Assembly (NCBI GenBank): GCA_047638815.1
Contig: JBLIMR010000004.1
Location: 18,955-82,954, forward strand
Reading direction: 5' to 3'
Source of the DNA: JAJRRH01 sp047638815
GTDB taxonomy: Bacteria > Bacteroidota > Bacteroidia > Flavobacteriales_D > JABDKJ01
DNA length: 64,000 bases
Shown: one piece after another, positions 8,522 to 16,642 of the stretch
How the letters are laid out: each line of letters begins with the position of its first letter
Position numbering within the stretch: position 1 is the first letter of the stretch
Notes under the pieces: model-generated
What the model was told of the DNA's origin: nothing
The model's input: only the letters and a program-made list of their open reading frames with translations
The model's database searches: none
Translations under genes and position numbers: made by a program

Positions 8522-9391
8522 TTACTCAGGCTTCTGCTCTAAGATATCGAAGAACTCTTCCAACTTAGGGAGAATAACTATCCTCGTTCTTCTGTTTCTT
8601 GCCTTACCCTCAACCGTTTCATTAGGTTCAAGAGGTACATATTGACTTCTTCCTGAAGCAATCAACCTTGAAGGATCAACGTTATAATCATCTTGCAATA
8701 CTCTTAAAACTGCAGTTGATCTCTTAACACTAAGATCCCAGTTGTCTTTGACGCAATCAGTACTTATCGCATCACTATCCGTATGTCCTTCTACCATAAC
8801 CTCCATCCCAGGTCTTGATTCTACTACAGTTGCAACTTTACCTAGTATTTCTTTAGCTCTTGGTAATACTGTTGATCCTCCACTAGCGAATAAAAGGTTG
8901 TCAGACAGAGAAATGTAAACCACCGTTTTTTCAACCTCTATCTGTATGTCATCATCTTGGATTCCAGCTTGTAATTCTTTTTTCAAATGAAATGCTAAGG
9001 CAAGATTTATGGAATCTTTCTTTGTCATCGCCCCACGAATACCATTGATATATTTATCTTTTTCACTCAATTGAGTAATAACACTCTTAATATTATCAGA
9101 AGCTGACTGAGTTAATACTGTAAGATTCTCAACTTGTTGCATCGACTGAGAATTTTGCTGCTTTAGCGATTCGTTTTGTTGTTTTATTAAAGCCAATTGC
9201 TCTTCCAATGCTATTACTCTTCCATCTCGTTTTGCCTGGTCTAATTGACATTTCTGAAGACTCACAGTAGTAACCGACAATTCTTCCTGGCACGTGTTGT
9301 ACTTACCTTCTACTTCAGTAAATTGTTTTTTCGAAACGCATGATGATAACACCAACATTAAGGCGGCTGAATAAAGCAATAGATTTTTCAT
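8522..9391 (-). CDS. OmpA-family peptidoglycan-binding lipoprotein with coiled coil
   Basis: 289 residues. The signal peptide ends in lipobox LVLSSC (Cys18). Residues 25-105 form a Gln/Leu-rich coiled coil. Residues 150-275 are an OmpA C-terminal domain with VMVEGHTDSDA and NWDLSVKRSTAVLRVL, then ASGRSQYVPLEPNET and NRRTRI, which bind diaminopimelate in peptidoglycan. It should sit in the outer membrane facing the periplasm. It is transcribed alone, ending at the hairpin at 8404-8447. Confidence 0.9.
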   Translation of the reverse strand: MKNLLLYSAALMLVLSSCVSKKQFTEVEGKYNTCQEELSVTTVSLQKCQLDQAKRDGRVIALEEQLALIKQQNESLKQQNSQSMQQVENLTVLTQSASDNIKSVITQLSEKDKYINGIRGAMTKKDSINLALAFHLKKELQAGIQDDDIQIEVEKTVVYISLSDNLLFASGGSTVLPRAKEILGKVATVVESRPGMEVMVEGHTDSDAISTDCVKDNWDLSVKRSTAVLRVLQDDYNVDPSRLIASGRSQYVPLEPNETVEGKARNRRTRIVILPKLEEFFDILEQKPE

Positions 9392-9542
9392 TGTAAGGGA
9401 TGTTTTAGTTTTTACAAATTTAAAATAAAAAGAACTGAAGATCCTATTTTGCCTTTAATATTAGGCCAAGTTATTAAATGCTTTCTTAAAAAAATCGTCT
9501 CCAATCGTTACATTAAAAAACTCTGGGCTAGAGCAGACCTAA

Positions 9543-9993
9543 TTAAAAATAATCAACACTATCAATGTTCCAATATTCAGAAGGATTTTTCTTTCTGTCT
9601 TTTTGGAAAGTTTTGTTCATATTACTTGCATCACTGAAAACCAACTTATTAGATGTCTGTCCTACGGCTAATGAACTTTTTAACAACAACTGTTCTGCAC
9701 GTGTTAAACGAATTTCAAGTATCATTTTTTGTAGGCTCATACCTGTATGTTTCTATATAGACACCAACATAGTTAGGGGAAAAGTGAAATTTGGTGGAAA
9801 CATTCTTTAAGGATAATTGTGAGTTATCGGAGATGTTCTTTCTAACCCATGATAACAGTTCCATTAACCTATCTTTCTCAGCGTGTCTAACAGATACAAC
9901 ACCGACCTGTTTCATTTTAATACTCATGTACAGAATCATAAGTATTGCTCCAAATAATTCTAGAATAAGATTCCGTGAATGATGACCTTGATT
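9543..9993 (-). pseudogene. Membrane-anchored AraC-type regulator, C-terminal remnant with frameshift
   Basis: Read leftward, an open frame begins after a stop at 9994-9996 with a hydrophobic segment (NLILELFGAILMILYMSIKM), then the first AraC helix-turn-helix (LSLKNVSTKFHFSPNYVGVY). Near 9741-9745 the frame slips: IETY continues in another frame as MSLQKMILEIRLTRAEQLLL, then the second helix-turn-helix DASNMNKTFQKDRKKNPSEY. Restoring one base in the ACAGGT context joins them. The 5' sensor half is absent. It was probably a TM-linked AraC regulator that is now inactive. Confidence 0.7.
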
Positions 9994-10500
9994 CTAAAAT
10001 TCTTCATGGAGAATATCACAAAGCTTAGACTTATAATTTATGTCTATCTCAATACTTATTACACTTTTAGTAAAGAAGTCAGTCAAATACAGATTCTTCA
10101 TGAAATTTTCTTTCCTCCCTTATTTTAAATTATTTAATTCCTTCTCTGCAAATATTTGTTCCGTAAACTTAACATAGGTGAAATCAGTTTTGTCATTTAT
10201 CTGGAATGAATACTTGTCCCAAGGAGTAATTAGAAAGATATCCCCCTTCTAATACTTCATGGAACGGTCATTATCATTATTTAGCCCTCATCCTGAATTA
10301 ATCAATATTAATTTATACTAATTATGTGTCAAATTTCCCTAACCCAATGTTCTAGTGCTAGATGAAACACGTTAAGCGACTTTGCACTAATTTTTCTTTT
10401 CGTTTTTGCCAATTCATGTTTTTTATAACAAAAAAATTTTTATGTTTACAACAACTATATCAGCAAATTTTATAATTTCACAATAGTTTAACTTCTACCC
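9994..10500. other. Non-coding stretch upstream of the deacetylase-like lipoprotein gene
   Basis: About 500 bases with only very short frames in all readings. Part may be the eroded 5' half of the AraC remnant, but I could not recognise protein similarity. Confidence 0.4.
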
Positions 10501-11430
10501 ATGAAAGAAAACTTATTTCTCTTAAGAATTTTATTGATTATCACCGTACTGTCCAACTATTCATGTGAGAACAAAACCGATCAGGTTGCAAACATTGAAT
10601 TAGTTGAAGATGAAAAAAACATAAGTCACTGGCCAAATGATCAGCGAATGGTAATTAATATTACAGTTGATTTAAGTTCTGAAGATTCAGATCTCAAATC
10701 TGAATTCAAAAACAATAAAGATAAGGAAGCCTTACATCTACTTTCCTGTCAAAAAGAACTTTCTAATCTAATGGAGCTTCTTAAAGAGCATTCCATTCGT
10801 GTGACAACAATTCTCAAGCCAGACAAATATTGTACTAATTCATTTATTTCTGATGAGCTTGAGAAAAACCGACATGAGATTGCTGGCTTCTATACGGACG
10901 AGGACGGTGAAGTTGAATCATTCTTGAGTCAGTATACATGTGATTCGACTAAAAAGGACCAAGTAGTGCATGGATTGTTCGGAAAATCTATTTCTGAAGT
11001 TGTTGAGCATAACCTAAATGCTAAAGAGAATAACCTAAAATATTGGTCAGGATTTTTAAATAATGATTTCCCACAGAGATTAGGAGATTCAACAGATCAC
11101 ATAATCATGATCCCTTCCCAAAGGTTAGATTTCAATGCAAGTAACGAAAGAAGTCAACTAAGAAAAAAGTTTGTCAATACTTCTCATCTTATCTCGGTTT
11201 TTGACAATCTTTATGCTGAGGCGGAAAACACAAGAATAATGATGGGTGTGGTATTCTCAAATGACAAAGCATCGATCAAGGCCCAAATGGAAACGCTGGA
11301 AGATTTCATAGTCCATGCTAAAAAACACGAAGGGGTTGTGTTTATGAAAAATATTGACATCGCGAGGCTGGTTGAATTTGACCCCGACACACCTGAGCTA
11401 ATACCAATATCTTTAGATAAACCACTTTAA
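10501..11430 (+). CDS. Polysaccharide deacetylase-like lipoprotein lacking catalytic residues
   Basis: 309 residues with a lipoprotein signal (VLSNYSC). The body follows the layout of PuuE/allantoinase-type NodB deacetylases: WPNDQRMVINITVD, LMELLKEHSIRVTTILKPD, an ELEKNRHEIAGFY helix, a strand ending DHIIMIPSQRLDF, then SVFDNLYAEAENTRIMMGVV and a C-terminal EDFIVHAKKHEGVVF with IDIARLVEF. The usual HE-x3-H metal pair reads HEIAGF, so the second His is gone, and the Asp/Glu at the first strand is not conserved as usual. I infer a binding or scaffold role at the cell envelope. It is monocistronic. Confidence 0.6.
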   Translation: MKENLFLLRILLIITVLSNYSCENKTDQVANIELVEDEKNISHWPNDQRMVINITVDLSSEDSDLKSEFKNNKDKEALHLLSCQKELSNLMELLKEHSIRVTTILKPDKYCTNSFISDELEKNRHEIAGFYTDEDGEVESFLSQYTCDSTKKDQVVHGLFGKSISEVVEHNLNAKENNLKYWSGFLNNDFPQRLGDSTDHIIMIPSQRLDFNASNERSQLRKKFVNTSHLISVFDNLYAEAENTRIMMGVVFSNDKASIKAQMETLEDFIVHAKKHEGVVFMKNIDIARLVEFDPDTPELIPISLDKPL

Positions 11431-11631
11431 TTCTAATGAATGCATCTGCTTTTTGCAGTTATTTCTTAAAGGTACATTTCCTCTAATATCGCCCGCCTAA
11501 TCTGTGGGTGACAATGTCTGTTTACAGATAATAAATCATGCTTAAATTGAAGTTTGCTGCAAAGAGAATTACGCGGCAGACATAACCGTAAGCCGTAAAG
11601 ACATGAAACACTTTATAATAAACTTCACTTC

Positions 11632-12744
11632 CTATGAGAACACTGCATCTCCATCTCCAATTTGAATATCAAAATTTGAGAAGTCTTGAAGGTTATGTCC
11701 TAAATTTCGATGAGCAAAAACTGAAGAATGAAATTGTTTTTTGAAAAGAAAGTAGAATCCCTTTTCATTCAATTTCGCTATTAGTTTTTGATTATAACAA
11801 GTGACATATTTAACCTTATGTCTATTGCATAGATTCAATATAATTTGACTTAGATCTTTGTATTGCTCATCATTTACATAAATGTATGGAATCGTCAATC
11901 TGCCTTGGTTAATATTAATCATAACCAATCCGATCACCTTTTTATTTGAACTATTTCTTAGACAATAGATTCGAGATTGAAAAGATTCTGAATATGTTGA
12001 AAAGTGATATTTCGCTTGAACTACTTTACTTTTCTCATCCGTACCGATCCATGGATAACTCCTTATCCATTGGTGCTCCTTCTCCCCTCTTCTAAAGAGT
12101 TCCGATTCTTTATTTCTTTCTAAAAACTCAATGTGATCATCTGCGAACTGATCTATTTCCTTTAGTTGACAATTGCTCGATTCAAAGGGTTTGTCTTTAG
12201 CAAACCTAATATCCGCTATGGCGTTAAAAATGCTGTCCGCGACACCCAATATCCCGGATATCCTTTTGAAAACATTCGACTTTGGGATCAAAAGCTCTTT
12301 TAAACTTAACCTTCTATAATAACGAATACCTTCATGCGACTTTATGATTTTATATAATCCTGTTTTATCGTAGAGTTTTTTAGAATTCGGAGCGTAGTTT
12401 GCAAAAAGCAATTGATCTTCCCAATCTTTCAATACCTCATCTTGAAGCAAAGTGGAAAGCCCCTCTCTTCGCCTGTTTTCAGCAACCCAACTACCACTAA
12501 ACCAGGCCACTTTTTGCGCTTTGTTATTTATGAAAATTTGGTCAACAAGAACACTCCGATATGCAATAACATCATGATCATCATAGATCATGTACAAGAC
12601 ATTATCAGTTCCGGAAGCTCTTGGATTATTAACATAAGAGATAGCCCTCGATGGAGAGATTGGCTTATGAATCAGTCGATCATATTCTGCCGAATTGACA
12701 AAAGACAAAAGGGATGAAAGGTTGATTTTTTTTATCTCAAACAT
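11632..12744 (-). CDS. GNAT-like acetyltransferase, about 370 residues
   Basis: Residues 1-150 form a GNAT fold: NVLYMIYDDHDVIAYRSVLV, then VAWFSGSWVAENRRREGLS (the R-R-x-G-L/x acetyl-CoA loop) and LLFANYAPNSKKLYDKTGLY. Residues 180-350 form a second, poorly conserved alpha/beta region that ends in a GNAT-like strand pair (VIGLVMININQGRLTIPYIY ... VKYVTCYNQKLIAKLNEKGF). Large two-domain GNATs like this often modify polysaccharides or proteins, but I cannot name a substrate. There is no signal peptide, so it is cytoplasmic. Confidence 0.75.
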   Translation of the reverse strand: MFEIKKINLSSLLSFVNSAEYDRLIHKPISPSRAISYVNNPRASGTDNVLYMIYDDHDVIAYRSVLVDQIFINNKAQKVAWFSGSWVAENRRREGLSTLLQDEVLKDWEDQLLFANYAPNSKKLYDKTGLYKIIKSHEGIRYYRRLSLKELLIPKSNVFKRISGILGVADSIFNAIADIRFAKDKPFESSNCQLKEIDQFADDHIEFLERNKESELFRRGEKEHQWIRSYPWIGTDEKSKVVQAKYHFSTYSESFQSRIYCLRNSSNKKVIGLVMININQGRLTIPYIYVNDEQYKDLSQIILNLCNRHKVKYVTCYNQKLIAKLNEKGFYFLFKKQFHSSVFAHRNLGHNLQDFSNFDIQIGDGDAVFS

Positions 12745-12915
12745 TTACAATTGAAACTACTTTTAAAAATAAAACTGATTGCCTACTATTTTATCAGTTA
12801 AGTAGGTTCTATTACTAATTACCGTCAATTTTGTTTGCCTCGACTTTATCAACAGGCTCAGCACATCGCCTAAAGGGTGCAAAATTGACTGCGTTCTTAG
12901 AAATCATTAGCGCAT

Positions 12916-13476
12916 TTAATTGGAAATAGGCACACTAATTTTAGTCTTATCCCAAGATAGACTAAGATTCAAATCAGGTGATTCCTCAAATGCAATCGTG
13001 AACTTTTCTTGTACGGCATTTGTGTTTTTTACAGGCACTGTAACTGCCAAGACATCTTCTTCGCGAACTCGAGCAGTTTCCGATCCACCACTTGATATAG
13101 TTACTCCCCAACCAGGAATGTTTTTGTTAATTATGACTATCCAAGTATCCTTGCTGGGTATCGTCCAAAGGGAATATTCTCCAGCTGCAAGATCTTTATT
13201 CATAATCTTAATCGGGGTTTTGCAAGTAAACTTGGTTGGCTCGTTGGCTCCGGTTCTCCATACTTTATTGTATGGTACAAGTTCTCCAAAAATTACACGA
13301 TCCTTCTTTGAGGGACTGCTATATAAGACTGATATATCCATACCATTCGCATTGTATGATGCCGTCTGTTCTGGGCTATGTTTTTTTGTTGCCTTCTTCG
13401 CCATTGGTATTCCTACCAATACGCCAAGAATTAGGACCACTCCCAATGTTATTAAGGGCCATTTTAACTTTTTCAT
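12916..13476 (-). CDS. DUF2911 domain protein with N-terminal membrane anchor
   Basis: About 186 residues from the ATG at 13476. Residues 4-22 form one hydrophobic segment (WPLITLGVVLILGVLVG). The rest matches DUF2911: ISVLYSSPSKKDRVIFGELV, then PYNKVWRTGANEPTKF, AAGEYSLWTIP and WIVIINKNIPGWG. The family has no known function and is usually exported. The frame extends upstream to an ATG at 13503, which would put nine polar residues before the anchor, so I prefer the later start. A palindrome and a repeat lie upstream. Confidence 0.82.
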   Translation of the reverse strand: MKKLKWPLITLGVVLILGVLVGIPMAKKATKKHSPEQTASYNANGMDISVLYSSPSKKDRVIFGELVPYNKVWRTGANEPTKFTCKTPIKIMNKDLAAGEYSLWTIPSKDTWIVIINKNIPGWGVTISSGGSETARVREEDVLAVTVPVKNTNAVQEKFTIAFEESPDLNLSLSWDKTKISVPISN

Positions 13477-13583
13477 GTTGTGCTGTTTTGTGTGTTTGTT
13501 CAAATCTAGGAAAAATAATGGATTTTAGAAATAAGTGGTAATTGGATCTTTTTTCTGAGAAGTTCAAAGAATCAACAGAACTA

Positions 13584-13633
13584 AGGTTCCTGAGCCTGTC
13601 GAAGGGCCGGCCCTTCGACAGGCTCAGGAACCT
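13584..13633. repeat. 50-bp perfect palindrome (REP-like)
   Basis: Two 25-base arms (AGGTTCCTGAGCCTGTCGAA plus GGGCC and its complement) meet at GGCC/GGCC with no loop. The core TTCGACAGGCTCAGG is a common intergenic repeat type in Bacteroidota. A weak partial copy (CAACAGGCTCAGCACAT) lies near 12850. Confidence 0.85.
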
Positions 13634-13701
13634 AGCTATTGGCAATAATTATTAGCCCAATCAAATCGTCATTCAGAACGAAGGTTTCTTATTGGTATTA
13701 C

Positions 13702-13857
13702 CCCGATAATTTTGACGAGATTCTTCACTACACTTCGTTTCGTTCAGAATGACGTCCTTCGATTTACGTTTTCTCGTTTACATTCGTTGACTGATGCTCT
13801 TTGGTTGACGTCATTCTGAGGGAGGAACGATCGAAGAATCTCGTCAGAATTATCGGG
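13702..13857. repeat. Structured inverted repeat, copy 1 (156 bp)
   Basis: The ends are CCCGATAATTTTGACGAG and CTCGTCAGAATTATCGGG, which pair almost perfectly. An inner stem TCAGAATGACGTC / GACGTCATTCTGA closes a larger loop. The GAAA-tetraloop hairpin of the other two copies is missing. It ends 21 bases from the stop codon of the S24 regulator. Confidence 0.85.
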
Positions 13858-13878
13858 TTGCATCAACTTTCAATTCAC

Positions 13879-14655
13879 TTAATTAACCTTCGCTTGTATC
13901 TCCTGCATCTGAATTTGCATTCCGCGCATCATTTGCATGATACTTTCTAGGTTCAAATCTTCTTGATCATAATCTTGTAGATCGATCTTACAAGTAAATT
14001 CCCAAAGCTCTAAGACATCTTGGAGATGCACATCGTATGGATTATACTGCTTATTGTCAGATTGTAATTTAATCAAGCCATCCTTTATGCGTTCGGTATA
14101 AATTCTTTTATAACTCAAGCCATCATTTCGGGTCACCACAATATAGGTTTGCCCATTGGTGACATCTTGTACATCCTCCAGGTACTTTGCAACAATGAAT
14201 GCCCCTTCCCTAACCCAAGGTTCCATCGAATCTCCCTTTATAGGAAAAGCACGATGTTTTCCTACAGGTAAAAACGGCAATCTCATCTGTGATAAATTGG
14301 ATATGTATTCCGGGTCTGCATAGCCTTCGAGATAACCTGCAGAAGCTTTAATAGGAACAACTTCTATGACATTCTCATTGTCTTCATTGATTAAGACTGG
14401 AAATAAAACTCTATGGTTACCGATCTCAATAAATCCATCTTCCTTAGAGCGGGTGAGGTCGTTTCTGATCAGCGCATCTATAGGCAGTTTAAACTGCTTA
14501 GAGTACTTAATTAAGGTCTCTTGACTTGGCTCAGCTCTATTATCCTCGTATGATGCGAGTTGACCTCTTGTCAACTCCATTTCATCCGCCAACGTTTGTT
14601 GCGAGACGCTTCTCTTGTTTCTCAGATACTTGATGTTTTGGGCAAATTTCAACAT
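13879..14655 (-). CDS. XRE-S24 LexA-like autocleaving repressor
   Basis: About 258 residues from the ATG at 14655. Residues 5-58 are an XRE helix-turn-helix (QQTLADEMELTRGQLASYED). Residues 100-205 are an S24 peptidase domain with the catalytic Ser in GDSMEP (about residue 143) and Lys in LSYKRI (about residue 183). A possible Ala-Gly cleavage site, SAGYLEG, is at about 105. Such proteins repress SOS-type genes until they cleave themselves. Its direct-repeat operator lies immediately upstream, and the translesion polymerase gene lies beyond, divergently. The frame opens at TTG 14673, but ATG 14655 fits the HTH start. Confidence 0.87.
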   Translation of the reverse strand: MLKFAQNIKYLRNKRSVSQQTLADEMELTRGQLASYEDNRAEPSQETLIKYSKQFKLPIDALIRNDLTRSKEDGFIEIGNHRVLFPVLINEDNENVIEVVPIKASAGYLEGYADPEYISNLSQMRLPFLPVGKHRAFPIKGDSMEPWVREGAFIVAKYLEDVQDVTNGQTYIVVTRNDGLSYKRIYTERIKDGLIKLQSDNKQYNPYDVHLQDVLELWEFTCKIDLQDYDQEDLNLESIMQMMRGMQIQMQEIQAKVN

Positions 14656-14656
14656 T

Positions 14657-14691
14657 GTAAAATATATTAGCAATAGATGGTAAATATATTA
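14657..14691. promoter_or_regulatory. Candidate operator of the S24 repressor (two direct repeats)
   Basis: GTAAAATATATTA (14657-14669) and GTAAATATATTA (14680-14691) are direct repeats about two helical turns apart. The first touches the repressor start codon, so autorepression is likely. The same TTAATATAT core recurs upstream of the dnaE2-like gene near 16571. Confidence 0.5.
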
Positions 14692-14829
14692 ACTATTTTT
14701 GAATCGACAAAAAAAAGGGTTGAGGGACGAGAGATTAGCAGAATATCTTTTGAATTTTTATACTGTTTTGAAAACTCTCATCCCCCGGCCCTTTTATCTG
14801 TCAAATACTCCCCTTTAAAAACAAAAAAT

Positions 14830-14898
14830 ATGAATACTCAAATAAATAAAGGCGTTAGGTTTTTTAGTTGGTTTTTTTCTTGGAAAGGTTTTCATTAG
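14830..14898 (+). CDS. Possible 22-residue aromatic-rich micropeptide
   Basis: The short frame reads MNTQINKGVRFFSWFFSWKG and two more residues. Its leader CCCCTTTAAAAACAAAAAAT before the ATG resembles the polymerase gene leader CCCCTTTTAAAAAAAAAAC before ATG 15129, with a similar C-rich patch further upstream in both. It sits divergent from the repressor. Evidence is context and leader similarity only; it may be non-coding. Confidence 0.3.
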   Translation: MNTQINKGVRFFSWFFSWKGFH

Positions 14899-14904
14899 AA
14901 TGTG

Positions 14905-15040
14905 GCCCGATAATTTTCACGAGATTCTTCGGTTCCCGAGAAATCGGGACGAACGTGTCTCCCTCTGAATGACGTCAATCTATGGACGTCATTCAGAACG
15001 GAGCGAAGTGCAGTGAAGAATCTCGTCAAAATTATCGGGC
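14905..15040. repeat. Structured inverted repeat, copy 2 (136 bp)
   Basis: The outer stem pairs CCCGATAATTTTCACGAGAT with ATCTCGTCAAAATTATCGGG (one mismatch). Inside are a hairpin TCCCGA-GAAA-TCGGGA and a second one CTGAATGACGTC / GACGTCATTCAG with an 8-base loop. It lies between the repressor/micropeptide region and the polymerase gene. Confidence 0.9.
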
Positions 15041-15128
15041 TGCATTCATTTGAAGGTTGTATGCCAAAAAACCAATTAAAAAGACCCGCCCCTTACCTCT
15101 TTCCCCCGTCCCCTTTTAAAAAAAAAAC

Positions 15129-16343
15129 ATGAACAAAACAATAATACACATGGACTTGGACACCTTCTTCGTCTCTTGTGAGCGGCTATTGGATCCATCA
15201 CTCAATAACAAACCTGTACTCGTTGGAGGAACAGGAAACAGAGGAGTTGTCTCTGCGTGTAGTTATGAAACGAGACTGTTTGGCGTGTATTCCGGTATGC
15301 CTATGCGTATGGCAAAAATGCTTTGTCCGGAAGCCACTGTGATAAAAGGCAATGGTGGTATATATGGCAAATATTCCAAAATGGTCACGGACATCATCAA
15401 GGAAGAAGCTCCCCTTTATGAGAAATCCTCTGTCGATGAATTCTATATCGACATGACGGGAATGGATCGTTTTTTTGGTGCTCACAAATGGGCCGTGGAA
15501 TTACGTCAAAGAATTATTCGAGAGACCAATCTCCCCATTTCACTGGGCATGTCGAGTTCGAAAACCGTTGCCAAAATAAGCACAGGTGAAGCCAAGCCCA
15601 ATGGTTTTTTAAAAATAGAAAGAGGTCAAGAGAAGCCATTTCTCGCTCCCTTATCCGTCAAGAAGATCCCTATGGTAGGAGATAAAACTTATAAGATGCT
15701 TCGTGACATGGGTGTAGAAAAAATAAAAACCATACAGGAGATGCCGATGGATCTCATGCGTAGAATTATGGGTAAAAATGGTGTGGCTATTTGGAAAAAA
15801 GCACAAGGAATAGACAATAACCCCATCATCCCTTATCACGAAAAAAAATCAATCTCCTCCTCTCTCACTTTTGGAAAAGATAGTACGGATGTGAAGCGAT
15901 TGAAAGAAATATTATGTGCGATGACCGAAAAGCTTTCCTACTACCTAAGGATGGGAAACAAGCTTACCGCCTGCGTATCGGTGACCGTGAGATACTCCGA
16001 CTTCGACACCCACAGCCGACAATCCAGAATAGACCATACGGCAAATGATCATACCCTTATTGAAATAGTCATGGGGCTTTTTGATAAACTCTACACTCGA
16101 AGGGTGCTTGTGAGATTGGTTGGCGTAAGGTTTAGTCATCTCGTGGATGGAGGTTATCAAATCAACCTGTTCGAAGACCCTGAGGAGATGGTCAAATTAT
16201 ATCAAGCCATGGACAAAATAAGAGATCGATATGGGCAGAACGCTATAAGAAGAGTGTCTGGAATGGACACTACGGGCATAGGCCAATTTTCAAATCCGTT
16301 TAATGGAGAACCGAATTTTGTTCCCGCTCATCGAAGGATCTGA
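15129..16343 (+). CDS. dinB: Y-family translesion DNA polymerase (DinB/Pol IV-like)
   Basis: 404 residues. The catalytic carboxylates are in MDLDTFF (Asp9) and SSVDEFYIDM (Asp103, Glu104). Palm and finger motifs (VLVGGTGNRGVVSACSYETR, GMPMRMAKMLCPEA), the thumb/HhH region near 180-225 and the little finger up to about 340 all follow. A clamp-binding motif QINLF is at 344-348. It copies past DNA lesions with low fidelity. Together with the LexA-like repressor and the DnaE2-type polymerase it resembles an inducible mutagenesis cassette, where it would play the ImuB/UmuC part, although it keeps its catalytic residues. Confidence 0.9.
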   Translation: MNKTIIHMDLDTFFVSCERLLDPSLNNKPVLVGGTGNRGVVSACSYETRLFGVYSGMPMRMAKMLCPEATVIKGNGGIYGKYSKMVTDIIKEEAPLYEKSSVDEFYIDMTGMDRFFGAHKWAVELRQRIIRETNLPISLGMSSSKTVAKISTGEAKPNGFLKIERGQEKPFLAPLSVKKIPMVGDKTYKMLRDMGVEKIKTIQEMPMDLMRRIMGKNGVAIWKKAQGIDNNPIIPYHEKKSISSSLTFGKDSTDVKRLKEILCAMTEKLSYYLRMGNKLTACVSVTVRYSDFDTHSRQSRIDHTANDHTLIEIVMGLFDKLYTRRVLVRLVGVRFSHLVDGGYQINLFEDPEEMVKLYQAMDKIRDRYGQNAIRRVSGMDTTGIGQFSNPFNGEPNFVPAHRRI

Positions 16344-16388
16344 AGGAATTGATAATGGAGAATGAGGAGAGTTTCTTAGGGGTCTTAT

Positions 16389-16522
16389 CCCGATAATTTT
16401 GGTGAGATTCTTCGGTTCCCGAGAAATCGGGACGAACGTGCCTCCCCCTGAATGACGTCAATCAATGGACGTCATTCAGAGCAGAACGAAGTGGAGCGAA
16501 GAATCTCACCAAAGTTATCGGG
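16389..16522. repeat. Structured inverted repeat, copy 3 (134 bp)
   Basis: Same architecture as copy 2, with ends CCCGATAATTTTGGTGAG and CTCACCAAAGTTATCGGG. Relative to copy 1, two stem positions differ on both arms so pairing is kept (GACGAG/CTCGTC becomes GGTGAG/CTCACC). The GAAA hairpin and the CTGAATGACGTC hairpin are intact. It lies between the two polymerase genes. Confidence 0.9.
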
Positions 16523-16588
16523 CCCTTCGCCATGAAAAATCGCTACAGCTCTAAATAAAACACAAAACATTAATATATGCTTGGCTAC

Positions 16589-16642
16589 ATTTTCAATTAG
16601 CGAAGTGAAACGAAGCGACTCAATTTTCAATTAAACGAAGTG
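16589..16642. repeat. Direct repeat overlapping the dnaE2 start codon
   Basis: ATTTTCAATTAGCGAAGTG (16589-16607) and ATTTTCAATTAAACGAAGTG (16623-16642) flank AAACGAAGCGACTCA. The last GTG of the second unit is the start codon of the polymerase gene. Confidence 0.7.

Noticed and set aside
10021..10100. Short minus-strand frame (MKNLYLTDFFTKSVISIEID...) upstream of the AraC remnant
   Set aside because: It ends at the stop just before the remnant's open frame and shows no membrane or sensor similarity.
12920..13528. A 202-codon plus-strand frame opposite the DUF2911 gene
   Set aside because: The minus strand carries conserved DUF2911 motifs; the plus frame has none.
14677..14898. A 73-codon plus-strand frame overlapping the repressor promoter
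   Set aside because: It begins in the operator region and lacks domain signs; only its last 22 codons have a plausible leader and are listed separately.
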